64,000 bases of DNA from Sandaracinaceae bacterium. GTDB lineage: Bacteria > Myxococcota_A > Polyangia > Polyangiales > Houyiibacteriaceae. Numbering within the stretch: the first letter of the stretch is position 1; each line of letters begins with the position of its first letter. This document shows positions 7,309-16,308 of this stretch, piece after piece. The stretch lies in contig JACKEJ010000014.1 in NCBI GenBank assembly GCA_020633055.1, positions 154,170 to 218,169 on the forward strand. Direction: 5' to 3'. The notes under the pieces are model-generated. The model ran no database searches and was not told where the DNA came from. It worked only from the letters and a program-made list of their open reading frames with translations. Both the position numbers and the translations under genes were made by a program.

Positions 7309-10113
7309 ATGAGCGCACACGACCAGGACGACCCGGCAGATCAGGCGCGTGACGCGGCCACCAGCGGGGCAGTACAGGTGGCGACGGCTGCCGCCCAAGA
7401 CCCGTCCTCCGCGGGCGCGGCTGCGCAGGCGGCAGGTACCCAGGCGGCGGCGCAGGGCGCGCAGGCCGGGCTGGCCGAGGCGGGGGTCCCGACCGAGGTC
7501 GCGCAGGGGGCCACTTCCGTCGCTGCGGGTGCGGTGTCCGGGGGAGCGGCTGGCGCGGCCCAGGCCGGAGCGGGCGCGGCCGGTTCCGCTGCGGGGTCTG
7601 CGCTATCCGACGCCGGGGTGCCCCCCGCGGTCGCGGGAGCCGTCACCAGCGCCACCACGCAGGTGGCGGGCGCGGCCATGGCGCGCGCCGACGCGAGCGT
7701 CCAAGGCGGCGGCGGTGGAGGTTCCTCGGGCGCGTCGTCGGGCTCCTTCCCCGGCGACATCGCGCGCCTGGCGGAGCAGCTCTCCGCGGCCGTCCTGAGC
7801 AACGTCGACGACACGGCGCAGGCGGTGTTCCACTTCGAGTGCCCCGGCAGCGACGTGACGTGGGTCGTCGCGTCGGTCGACGCCCAACAAGCCATGAACG
7901 AGCCGTATCGCGTGGACATCGACCTGCGCACGGACGACATGACGGTCGAGGGCGGGCAGCTGCTGGGACAGTCGTGCGCGCTGCTCATCGAGCGCGGCAC
8001 GGTGCAGCATCGCCTCTCGGGCGTCGTGGGCTCGGTGCGCACGGGCAGCACGGCGCGCGACCAGGTGTCCGTCCACGTGCGCGTGGTCCCGGCCCTGTGG
8101 GGCCTCTCGCAGCAGCGGGACACGCGCATCTTCCAAGACCTGCCCGTGCCCAAGATCCTCGCCACCGTCCTCGAGGCGGCGCTGCAGCCCTACCAGCGCA
8201 AGGTGGTGCTGGAGCTGGAGCGCGCCTACGCGGTCTGCGAGTACCGCGTTCAGTACGACGAGACCACGCTCGACTTCGTGACGCGGCTCATGGAGGAAGA
8301 GGGCATCGCCTACTGGTTCGACCAAGAAGACGACCACGAGGTGATGGTGCTCTCGGACTCGCCGGCCAAGTACCGCGAGCTGGTCAGCCTGCACGATCGC
8401 GAGCTGGACTTCGTGTCCCGCGACAACGCCGTGGAGGGCAAGGAGAACGTCCGCGAGTTCCACATGCTCGCGCAGATGACGCCCAACGCCGTGGTCACGC
8501 GGCACTTCGACTGGACGCACCCCTCGCACCCCGTGTCGGCCACGGCGGAGGCGTCCGCGCCGGCCGAAGGTGACCCCGTGCACGGCGCCGTCGTGGGGCC
8601 TCGCCGCGAGCTCTACGAGCACGACACGCGGCCGCTCACCTTCTCCGAGTATAGCGACGGGAACGGCTTCGGCGCGCACGACTCCGAGCCGCAGACCGGC
8701 TTGCGCTACGAAGCGCACTTGGTGCGGGCGCACGTGGCCTCCGGGGTCTCGACCGCCATCGGCATGATGCCCGGCGTCGCGTTCGAGCTGCTGGGTCACC
8801 CCATGCCCGAGCTGGACGGGCGCTACGTGGTGCTCACCGTGAAGCACCACGGCCTGGACCGCGATGGCGGCGCGCAGCGCGAGGCGTACTACAACGAGTT
8901 CACGTGCATGCTGGCCGAGCAGATGGCGCGGCCCGTGCGCAGGACGCCCAAGCCCCGCGTGCTGGGCATGCAGACCGCCACGGTGGTCGGTCCGGCCGAC
9001 GTCGAGATCCACACGGACCCCCACGGCCGCATCCGCGCACAGTTCCACTGGGACCGGCTGGGAGAGCGTAACGAGCACAGCTCCTGCTACATGCGCGTCA
9101 TGCAGCCGTGGGCGGGCGCGGGCTGGGGCTTCATGTTCCTCCCGCGCATCGGCATGGAGGTGACCGTCACGTTCTTGAACGGCGACCCCGACCAGCCGCT
9201 GGTCACCGGCACCGTCTACAACACGGAGAACGCGCCGCCCTACCCGCCCCACGAGGAGCTCACGAAGAGCACCATCAAGACGCGCTCCAGCCCCACCCCC
9301 GCGGACGAAGAGGAGTTCGGCTACAACGAGCTCACCTTCGAGGACAAGAAGGGCGCCGAGGAGATCATCCTCCACGCGCAGATGGACCTCAACGAGACGG
9401 TGGAGAACAACCACACCACCACCGTGCACGGGAGCCACACGAACACGGTGGACGGCGGTGACAGCGAGTCGGTGGGTGGGGACCAGTCGCTGAGCGTGTC
9501 CGGCAACCGCACCAAGACGGTGTCCAAGGACGAGACCATCACCGTGACCGGCAAGCGCACCCAAGAGGTGACGGGCGCGGAGGAGGTCAAGCTCCACAAC
9601 ACCTACTCGCTGACGGTCGACCAGACGTCGTCCACCACGGTCACGGGCGCGGTCTCCGAGAAGTACCAGGCCGGGCGCACCACCACGGTCACCGGCAAGG
9701 ACGTCGAGACCGTCAGCGACGGGAAGTCGGTGTCGGTCACGGGAGGCGCGCTGTCCATGGACGCCAGCGTCTCCGCCAGCATCACGCACGCGGGGGCGCA
9801 CACGCTGGCGCTGCAGGACCGGGTGGACCTCAGCACCAGCACGGACTTCACGGTCACCAACGGCTCGTCCAGCATCTCGTCGTCGGGCGGCACGCTCACG
9901 CTCAGCGCCACCACCATCGAGCTCACCGTGGGCGGCGCGTCCATCGTCATCGGCGCGGACGGAATCAGCATCGCCGGCCCCAAGGTCGCGGCCACTGGCC
10001 AAGGCAGCACGTTGGAGCTGACGCCATCGGGCGCGGCGCTGAGTGGCCCGAAGATCACCTCCAGCGCCATGGGCACGCACGAGATCACGGGCGGTCTCGT
10101 GAAGATCAACTGA
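7309..10113 (+). CDS. vgrG: VgrG/TssI type VI secretion spike protein
   Basis: ATG at 7309 is preceded by AAGGGGAG three bases upstream and is preferred over the TTG at 7276. Residues 1 to about 170 are an Ala/Gly-rich extension with glycine-zipper character. Then come the gp27-like domain (TAQAVFHFECPG to about 570; LDFVTRLMEEEGIAYWF is typical), the gp5 OB fold (DPHGRIRAQFHWDR, MRVMQPWAGAGWGFMFLPRIGMEV, GDPDQPLVTGTVYN) and a long C-terminal needle of Thr/Val-rich strands (NTVDGG, SVSGNRTKTV). VgrG trimers tip the Hcp tube and carry PAAR-bound effectors. It heads the operon TPR - PAAR-like - RHS, so the RHS toxin is its likely cargo. No extra catalytic domain is seen at the C-terminus. No other T6SS structural gene is in the window. 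Confidence 0.95.
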   Translation: MSAHDQDDPADQARDAATSGAVQVATAAAQDPSSAGAAAQAAGTQAAAQGAQAGLAEAGVPTEVAQGATSVAAGAVSGGAAGAAQAGAGAAGSAAGSALSDAGVPPAVAGAVTSATTQVAGAAMARADASVQGGGGGGSSGASSGSFPGDIARLAEQLSAAVLSNVDDTAQAVFHFECPGSDVTWVVASVDAQQAMNEPYRVDIDLRTDDMTVEGGQLLGQSCALLIERGTVQHRLSGVVGSVRTGSTARDQVSVHVRVVPALWGLSQQRDTRIFQDLPVPKILATVLEAALQPYQRKVVLELERAYAVCEYRVQYDETTLDFVTRLMEEEGIAYWFDQEDDHEVMVLSDSPAKYRELVSLHDRELDFVSRDNAVEGKENVREFHMLAQMTPNAVVTRHFDWTHPSHPVSATAEASAPAEGDPVHGAVVGPRRELYEHDTRPLTFSEYSDGNGFGAHDSEPQTGLRYEAHLVRAHVASGVSTAIGMMPGVAFELLGHPMPELDGRYVVLTVKHHGLDRDGGAQREAYYNEFTCMLAEQMARPVRRTPKPRVLGMQTATVVGPADVEIHTDPHGRIRAQFHWDRLGERNEHSSCYMRVMQPWAGAGWGFMFLPRIGMEVTVTFLNGDPDQPLVTGTVYNTENAPPYPPHEELTKSTIKTRSSPTPADEEEFGYNELTFEDKKGAEEIILHAQMDLNETVENNHTTTVHGSHTNTVDGGDSESVGGDQSLSVSGNRTKTVSKDETITVTGKRTQEVTGAEEVKLHNTYSLTVDQTSSTTVTGAVSEKYQAGRTTTVTGKDVETVSDGKSVSVTGGALSMDASVSASITHAGAHTLALQDRVDLSTSTDFTVTNGSSSISSSGGTLTLSATTIELTVGGASIVIGADGISIAGPKVAATGQGSTLELTPSGAALSGPKITSSAMGTHEITGGLVKIN

Positions 10114-10121
10114 GGGCCGCC

Positions 10122-11381
10122 GTGAACCGCGCCATCCAGCGAGTGAAGGCAGAGCTGCAAGCGTTCGTGGACCAACGCGACGACTTCGTGCAGGTCATCC
10201 ACGCCTTGGACACGGAGTTCGCGATCATCCTGTCGGCCCTGAAGGCCGTGGAGGACGAGACGCCTTCGGACATCTTCTTGCAGTTCGCCGTGCCCTGCAC
10301 GGGGCTGGACGACTACGTGGAGTCCATCTTCGTGCGCGTGGAGGCGTGCCTGGCCGAGGCCGACAAGGTCCGCGCCGAGGATGGCGAAGCGCCACTGCCC
10401 AGCCTCCCGGCCGTCTGTCGGGACGCGGGTGTCCATGTGATCGACCGTCTCCGCGCGATGATGGCGCACGTGCGCACGCTCGCTGGCGACCCCCTGGACC
10501 GGCACGTGGTGTTCGCGTTTCTCCCGCTCGAGATTCGCGACAAGGCGGCCTACGCCACGGTGGTCTCGGGGTTGTTCCCGCGCGTCGGACACGAGCCCTG
10601 GATGCAAGGCATCCGCATCTTCGTGCGCGACGACGCGGCCGCGCCCTTCATCGTGCCGTACCTCGGGCGGGAAGGGATCGAGGACTTGCGGGTGCTCGAG
10701 GCCGACTTGTCCTTCCACGCGCTCGCGGACGCCATCGCGGACGAGACGGCCGACCCGAACGCGCCCATGCAGCAGCGGGCGATGGGCCTGATCCAGCTGG
10801 CGGGCATCGACATCGCGCACAAGCGCCTCCCAGAGGCCGCGAGCAAGTTTCGCGCCGCCTACCAGTACTTCGCCAGCTCCGGGAGCGTCCCCTACGCCGC
10901 GCTGTGCCTGCACGGGATGGGGTTGGCCGCGGAGCGCGGCGGCGTCTTGGAGCGCGCCAAGTCCATCTATCAGCAAGGACTCGCCGTGGCGGGGCCGGAG
11001 TTGCTCGCGCTGCCCATCTCGCTGCTGTTGACCACCAGCCTGGGCGACGTCTGTCACGCGCTGCGGCAGCACGAGGAGGCGCTGGGCTACTACGAGCTGG
11101 CCGACCAGGTCGCCAGCAAGCTGACCAACCTGTCCGCCAAGATCGACGTCATGACCAAGCAGGGGGACGTGCACCGCGACGCGCGTGACGTCGCGCGCGC
11201 CCAAGCGCGGTGGATCGCCGCCGCGAGCCTCTGCAAGGAGTTCCGCATGTTCCATCAGTGGCGGGAGCTGCTCACGCGGCAGCACGCGCTGTGCAAGCGC
11301 GAGGGGCTGCGCGAGCGGCTGCGCGAGATCGAGGACGAGCGTCGCGTGGTGGACGAGCTGGAGAGGAGCACGGCAGCATGA
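10122..11381 (+). CDS. TPR-like protein in VgrG-RHS operon
   Basis: GTG at 10122 lies 8 bp after the vgrG stop, with GAGGG at the right distance. The 419-residue soluble protein is helical. The C-terminal half (about residues 225-400) contains degenerate TPR-like helix pairs (AASKFRAAYQYFASSGSVPYAALCLHGMG, AKSIYQQGLAVAG, EEALGYYELADQVASK). The N-terminal ~200 residues contain short beta segments (HVVFAFLPLEI, GIRIFVRDDA) and resemble no adaptor I can name. Position between vgrG and the PAAR-like gene is where T6SS effector chaperones/adaptors (Tap/DUF4123, Eag, DUF2169) sit, so loading of the RHS effector onto the spike is the best guess. Its 3' end was copied to 25.22 kb and 46.22 kb. Confidence 0.7.
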   Translation: MNRAIQRVKAELQAFVDQRDDFVQVIHALDTEFAIILSALKAVEDETPSDIFLQFAVPCTGLDDYVESIFVRVEACLAEADKVRAEDGEAPLPSLPAVCRDAGVHVIDRLRAMMAHVRTLAGDPLDRHVVFAFLPLEIRDKAAYATVVSGLFPRVGHEPWMQGIRIFVRDDAAAPFIVPYLGREGIEDLRVLEADLSFHALADAIADETADPNAPMQQRAMGLIQLAGIDIAHKRLPEAASKFRAAYQYFASSGSVPYAALCLHGMGLAAERGGVLERAKSIYQQGLAVAGPELLALPISLLLTTSLGDVCHALRQHEEALGYYELADQVASKLTNLSAKIDVMTKQGDVHRDARDVARAQARWIAAASLCKEFRMFHQWRELLTRQHALCKREGLRERLREIEDERRVVDELERSTAA

Positions 11382-12469
11382 GCCCGCAACCGCCACACCC
11401 GGCGCGGACGGCGACGGCCAACCAACAGCGGCTCGCAGCGGCGCGCCCCGAGGGGCGACCACGCGCGCTGACCGTCCCCGAGGTCGCGCGCCCGACGACG
11501 CAAGCCGACGCCAACATCAACATGCTGGTGGCCAGCCTGAACACGAGCACGGCGGCCGTGGTGACGCCCCCCAACCCCGAGCACGGGGCGCTCGGCGTGG
11601 CGCAGTCCGTGTTGGGCGGGGTGCTGGGGTTGGTGGGCGCCCCCTTCGACCTCATGGACACCGGCATCGCGATGGCCGCCAACGCGGTGTTCGGCAACGG
11701 CGTGGCGCTGCCTGCGCTGACGCTGGGCGCCATGCACGTGGGCAGCATGCACGGGCACCTGCACCCGCCCAGCCTGATCCCACCTGCGCCCATGGTGCCC
11801 CTGCCCAGCCTCGGCGTCGCGCAGCTGGCCTCCTGCGCGTCCGTGCTGATCGGCGGCATGCCCGCCATCCGGGCCGGGGACATGGGCGTGGCGCTCACGT
11901 GCGTCTCGCTCGCGCCGGTGTTCGAGATCGGGACGGGCTCCAGCAACGTGTTCATCGGAGGCGCCCGGGCGGGTCGCGCGATGGACCTCACGCTGCACTG
12001 CAACCCGATGGGCGGGGGCGCGTTCATGATCGGCATGGCCGTCGCAGGCGCCGCGCTCGGCGTGCTGGGGGCCGCGACCTCCGCGATGGACTCGTCCGCG
12101 TCGAGCGACGCCGAGGCAGCTGCGTCGGCCGCCGGAGACGCCGCCGCGGCGGAGGCTGCCGGCGCGGCCGCGGCAGGGCAGGCGCTGGGGGCGGCGACCA
12201 GCGCAGCCCAAGCGGCGCTGGACGTGGCGGCGCTCGCGTTGATGCTGATGTGCGGCAAGGACCCGGGCGTCGGCCCTGGCATCGGCATGATGGTCCCGCT
12301 GCAGGCGAACGTCCTGATCGGCGGGGTACCCATCCCCAACTCGCTGGACATGGCCAAGGACCTGTTCAAGGCGGCGCGGCGCCTCGCTCGCGCGGCTCGG
12401 GGGCGCGTGCGTCGTCGAGCAGGACACGGGGAAGACGCCACCACTCACGGGCACTGCGACACCTGCTGA
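11378..12469 (+). CDS. PAAR-like (DUF4150) spike-tip protein
   Basis: ATG at 11378 overlaps the TPR stop (ATGA), showing translational coupling; the protein is 363 residues. After a polar start, hydrophobic segments appear (GVAQSVLGGVLGLVGAPFDLM; AFMIGMAVAGAALGVLGAA). The metal-site-like segment HVGSMHGHLHPPSLIPPAPM is followed by CASVLIGGMPAIRAGDMG, and a second block VLIGGVPIPNS lies near the end; this is the DUF4150/PAAR-like arrangement. An Ala-rich stretch separates the two. PAAR proteins cap the VgrG needle and link it to effectors; the hydrophobic segments could help deliver the toxin across the target inner membrane (inference). The C-terminus is Arg/His-rich and ends HCDTC. An N-terminally shortened copy is at 46358-47305. 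Confidence 0.85.
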   Translation: MSPQPPHPARTATANQQRLAAARPEGRPRALTVPEVARPTTQADANINMLVASLNTSTAAVVTPPNPEHGALGVAQSVLGGVLGLVGAPFDLMDTGIAMAANAVFGNGVALPALTLGAMHVGSMHGHLHPPSLIPPAPMVPLPSLGVAQLASCASVLIGGMPAIRAGDMGVALTCVSLAPVFEIGTGSSNVFIGGARAGRAMDLTLHCNPMGGGAFMIGMAVAGAALGVLGAATSAMDSSASSDAEAAASAAGDAAAAEAAGAAAAGQALGAATSAAQAALDVAALALMLMCGKDPGVGPGIGMMVPLQANVLIGGVPIPNSLDMAKDLFKAARRLARAARGRVRRRAGHGEDATTHGHCDTC

Positions 12470-15400
12470 TGTCTGCGCCTTCCAACAAGCCAGGCTGCGC
12501 GTCGTTGGGACCAAGCTGGGTCGGCGACCCGGTCGACGTCATCACCGGCGAGATGCGCGACGAGGCCACGGAGTTCCGTCTCCGAGGCCCTGTACCGTTC
12601 GCGTGGGTGCGCCACCTCAGCACGGCGTGGGTGCTCGAACAGCGCCAGAACGGATGGGGGCACCGCCACGCCTTCGACCGCTGCCTGCGCTTCGACCTCG
12701 ACGGCGTGCGCTACGAGCGACCCGACGGCCCGACCGTCGAGTTCCACGTGCTTTCGCAGGTTGGTGCGCGGGATGCTCGGCAGGGCCACGTGCTGGAGCG
12801 CGTGGGCGAGGACCTGTACCAGGTCCGCAAGGTTGGCGAGCCCATCTACGAGCTACGACGGGCGTTCGGGCGCAAGCGCCGCGAGGCCAAGCTCGTCCGC
12901 ATGGTCGACGGGCTGCACGAAGCGCACTTCGACTACGACGGGCAGGAACGACTGGTGGGCGTCGTGGACTACGCACACCGCACGCTGCGGGTGGAGTACA
13001 CGCGGGAGGGGCTGCTGCGGGCCATCGTGTGGCTGCGTCCGGAGGGGCAGGTCACGTGCGTGGAGTACGAGTACGACCGCCATGGGTTCCTGCTCGGGGG
13101 GCGGGACGCCTACGGGAAGGCCTTCCGCTACGACTACGACGATGCGGGTCGCGTGGTCCGGAAGGTGAACCGACGCGGAGTCGCGTTCGAGTACGTGTAC
13201 GACGACGCGGGGCGCTGTGTCAGGGCGCGAGGCGAGCACGGGGAAGTCGGGATCACGCTCGCGTACCGTCCAGAGGCGCGGGAGACCACGGTCACCCACG
13301 AGTCGACGGACGCACAGTGGATGTACCGCTACGAGCCCGAAGGGACGCTGCGGGAGATCGAGGCGCCGGACGGTGGCATTCACACGTTCGTCCTCGCGGA
13401 TGATGGGCACGTCGTCGCCGAAGTGGACGCCTCTGGGCAGGTCTGGCCCTACGCCCGAGACGGCGCAGGGCGTGCCTACGGCAAGCGAGATGGCTACGGG
13501 TACCTGCGCCCGCTGGACGCGGAGCCGCACCGCGTGGCGCCGGCCCTCGCGCACCGAATGGCCGAGACTGCGTTGGGGTGGGAACATGGTGGACTCGAAG
13601 CGCCAGGCTTCGAGGTGCCGTGGGCTACGTCGCTGCCGCCTCAGCTTCCGCTCGAGGCACGGCAGGCGCTGGTGGGCGCCGAGCACACCGGTGTGGAGCG
13701 GGAGGTGCGGGACGACTTCGACACGCTCGTGCGCGTCGAGAAGTCGATGTCGGGGCAGGAGGTGCGGCGGACGTATCGCTACGACGGCACCGGCAACACC
13801 GAGCGCTTCACGGACTTCGACGGGGGCACTTGGCAGTACGTCTACCGGGAGTGGACACAGCACGTCGAGGAGGTGGACCCACTCGGCGGAGTGACGCAGC
13901 TGGAGCACACCCCGTGGGACCGGCTGACGCGGGTGGTGGACCCCGGGGGCACGGAGAGCGCGTACACCTATGACGCGCAGCACCGTCTGGCCGAGGTGCA
14001 TCGGCATGGGCGGATGCGTGAGCGCTACGTCTACGACCCCATAGGACGGCTGATCGAGAAGCAGGGCCCAGAGGGCAGCGCGCTGGTGCGCTACAAGCGC
14101 GGCCCGGGCAGCGTGCTGATGAAGCGCGAAGGCCACGACGGCACGTGCGAGGTGTTCGAGCGGGACGCGCATGGGCGCAAGACCAGCGCCACCAACGCGC
14201 AGGCCGCGTGCACGTTTGCGCACACCTACGGGGGACTGCGCACGGCGGACCTGCGCGCCGACGAAGGCGTGCGCACGCGCTTCCTGGGGCGCGAGGCGCT
14301 CGAGGTAGAGACGCTCGGGGTGCGCGTGCGCTACCTGCGGCCGCAGGCGGACACGCTGCTGGTGGTGGACCCGACGGACCGCGTGCACCGCGTGCAGCGG
14401 CTGGGCGCGGGGATTGTGCGGCGGGAGCTGGCGAGCGGGACCACCGAGGTATCGCAGCACGACGGGCGCGGACGCTGCTGGGGCAAGACGAGCTACTGGG
14501 ACTCGGGGAGCAAGCGGCCGTGGACGCGCAAGTTCTGGCGGTCGGGCGAGGGCGACCTGCTGGCGCGCGAAGACTCGCTGCGGGGGACATCGCGCTACAC
14601 CTACGACGCCGCCCACCGGCTGACCAGCGTCACCGACGCCGACGGGCGACAGGGCGAGTACGCTCACGATGCCGCCGGCAACCTGCGCAAGAAGCCGGGC
14701 CTGGCCGACGCGCATGTGGGCGGGCGGGACGACGGGCTGGTGCAGGTGGACCGTGGCAACCGGCTCTACCGCGCGAACGGCGACCGCTTTGACTACGACA
14801 CGCGTGACCACGTGCGTGCGCGGCACGGCGCGTGGGGCAAGCTCGGCTACGAACACGACGCGCTCGACCGCCTGCGACGCATCACGTTTGCGGCGGCTGA
14901 AGCGGGCGAGACGTACCCACCCGGGCACCCGGCCTACGGCCTGGAGCTGCACCGCTACGGAGCGCCCGAGACCGTCTGGGAGGCGGACTACGACCCCCTC
15001 GGCAGGCGCACCGAGACACGCGTCTACGGCGCTCCCGACGCTACAGGCGAGCGCGCCTGCGCCCGCTCCCGCTTCTGGTGGGACCGGGACCGGCTCGCCG
15101 CCGAAGAGGGCCCGGACGGCGCGCTGCGCGTGTACGTGTACGCCGACGTCGAAGCGCTGGTGCCCTTCATGTGGGTGGACTACGCGTCACGCGAAGAAGC
15201 CAGCGAGCGCCCTCAGGACGGCGAGCGCTACTATGTCTTCACCGATCACCGCGGCTGCCCCGAGCGCGTGGAGGACGACGGCGGCGAGGTGGTGTGGGAG
15301 GCCACCATCCACCCCTACGGCGAGTGCGAAGTGCACGTCGGCGCGGACTTCCACCAGCCCCTGCGCTTTCCTGGGCACTATCACGACGCTGCCACCGGCC

Positions 15401-16290
15401 TGCACTACAACCGCTTTCGGTACTACTCGCCCGAGCTCGGCCGCTACCTCGAGAGCGACCCCGTTGGCATCGCCGGTGGGCTCAACCTGTACGGCTACTG
15501 CAGCGACAGCAACCCGCTGCGCGATGTGGACCTCCGTGGGCTCACCAAGCGCTGCCCGCGCCAGCGCAGTGAGGACGGTGCCGCGGAGGAAGGTGCGGAT
15601 GCAGAGAGCGCTACACAGCGGCGAGAGACGCTGCGGCAGGTAATCGAAGACATGGGCCTGGACCGAAGCCGTCGAGACGATCGAGCAGTCATCGACATGA
15701 TGCTCGAAGGCACCGGCATGTCCCGAGCGGATCTCGACGTGACCCCACGCCGTGAGCATGGCGATTCAAGAGCGCTCGGAACCGAGATACGCGATCGGGA
15801 ACGCACATCTGATCCAACCTACGAACACCCTCCCGACCACGCGGCCCACCACGTCATCCCCGCAAGCGTCGACCGCGACCACCCGATGACCCGCCGAGCA
15901 CGGGACGAAGGAATCCGGGGCAGACCGCGCGCGGCAGGTGACGCTACCCCGCAGCGGGACGGTGTCGACAGGGCGAATAACGGAATCATGCTGCCCAGTG
16001 AGGCGGCGTCCCCGGCAGCGCGCTCCGAACTACCAACCCATACCAGAGGTGGGAGCCGCGATCATCCAGCTTACAACAGGCGCGTCCGCGAGGCGATGGA
16101 TCGGCGGATGGAGCAATTACCAGGATATGATACATACCCTGACGGAACCCCAGACCTTCGAGGGGTCGACCGCGCTGACCTTGATGCAGCGATCACAGAC
16201 GTCGAGAATGACCTGCGTGGCATTATTCAGGACTCGGGTGGTCAACACTTGGACGACGTGACAGCGATCGATGATCTTTACAACGACTAA
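12469..16290 (+). CDS. Full-length RHS effector with AHH-type nuclease tip
   Basis: ATG at 12469 overlaps the PAAR stop (TGATG); the 1273-residue protein has no room for another start without leaving the frame. GDPVDVITGE (residues 19-28) is the RHS N-terminal plug motif. About 1000 residues of YD repeats follow (YDDAGR, YDGTGN, YDAAHRL), closing with GRYLESDPVG, GGLNLYGYC and NPLRDVDLRGL, the RHS core end where self-cleavage normally frees the tip. The tip (about 240 residues) contains AHHVIPAS (AHH at about 1126-1128), NNGIMLP and THTRGGSRDHPAYN, the pattern of AHH nucleases of the HNH/endonuclease VII superfamily. It is a DNA-cleaving antibacterial toxin by family knowledge. The immunity gene follows 18 bp later. 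The core is the master copy of the duplication at 47.3 kb. Confidence 0.92.
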   Translation: MSAPSNKPGCASLGPSWVGDPVDVITGEMRDEATEFRLRGPVPFAWVRHLSTAWVLEQRQNGWGHRHAFDRCLRFDLDGVRYERPDGPTVEFHVLSQVGARDARQGHVLERVGEDLYQVRKVGEPIYELRRAFGRKRREAKLVRMVDGLHEAHFDYDGQERLVGVVDYAHRTLRVEYTREGLLRAIVWLRPEGQVTCVEYEYDRHGFLLGGRDAYGKAFRYDYDDAGRVVRKVNRRGVAFEYVYDDAGRCVRARGEHGEVGITLAYRPEARETTVTHESTDAQWMYRYEPEGTLREIEAPDGGIHTFVLADDGHVVAEVDASGQVWPYARDGAGRAYGKRDGYGYLRPLDAEPHRVAPALAHRMAETALGWEHGGLEAPGFEVPWATSLPPQLPLEARQALVGAEHTGVEREVRDDFDTLVRVEKSMSGQEVRRTYRYDGTGNTERFTDFDGGTWQYVYREWTQHVEEVDPLGGVTQLEHTPWDRLTRVVDPGGTESAYTYDAQHRLAEVHRHGRMRERYVYDPIGRLIEKQGPEGSALVRYKRGPGSVLMKREGHDGTCEVFERDAHGRKTSATNAQAACTFAHTYGGLRTADLRADEGVRTRFLGREALEVETLGVRVRYLRPQADTLLVVDPTDRVHRVQRLGAGIVRRELASGTTEVSQHDGRGRCWGKTSYWDSGSKRPWTRKFWRSGEGDLLAREDSLRGTSRYTYDAAHRLTSVTDADGRQGEYAHDAAGNLRKKPGLADAHVGGRDDGLVQVDRGNRLYRANGDRFDYDTRDHVRARHGAWGKLGYEHDALDRLRRITFAAAEAGETYPPGHPAYGLELHRYGAPETVWEADYDPLGRRTETRVYGAPDATGERACARSRFWWDRDRLAAEEGPDGALRVYVYADVEALVPFMWVDYASREEASERPQDGERYYVFTDHRGCPERVEDDGGEVVWEATIHPYGECEVHVGADFHQPLRFPGHYHDAATGLHYNRFRYYSPELGRYLESDPVGIAGGLNLYGYCSDSNPLRDVDLRGLTKRCPRQRSEDGAAEEGADAESATQRRETLRQVIEDMGLDRSRRDDRAVIDMMLEGTGMSRADLDVTPRREHGDSRALGTEIRDRERTSDPTYEHPPDHAAHHVIPASVDRDHPMTRRARDEGIRGRPRAAGDATPQRDGVDRANNGIMLPSEAASPAARSELPTHTRGGSRDHPAYNRRVREAMDRRMEQLPGYDTYPDGTPDLRGVDRADLDAAITDVENDLRGIIQDSGGQHLDDVTAIDDLYND

Positions 16291-16308
16291 CGTGATGGAA
16301 ACCGCGAC

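Noticed and set aside
9380..9960. Tandem repeats in the vgrG 3' part as a possible CRISPR or satellite array
   Set aside because: The repetition is at protein level (beta-strand needle of VgrG) with diverged codons; no regular DNA repeat and spacer structure.
11185..12468. Open frame joined upstream of the RHS start at 12469, making a 1701-residue ORF
   Set aside because: The upstream part is an out-of-frame reading of the TPR and PAAR-like genes (Arg/Ala-rich, no domain). The TGATG overlap and the plug motif fix the RHS start at 12469. The same applies at 46270-47304.
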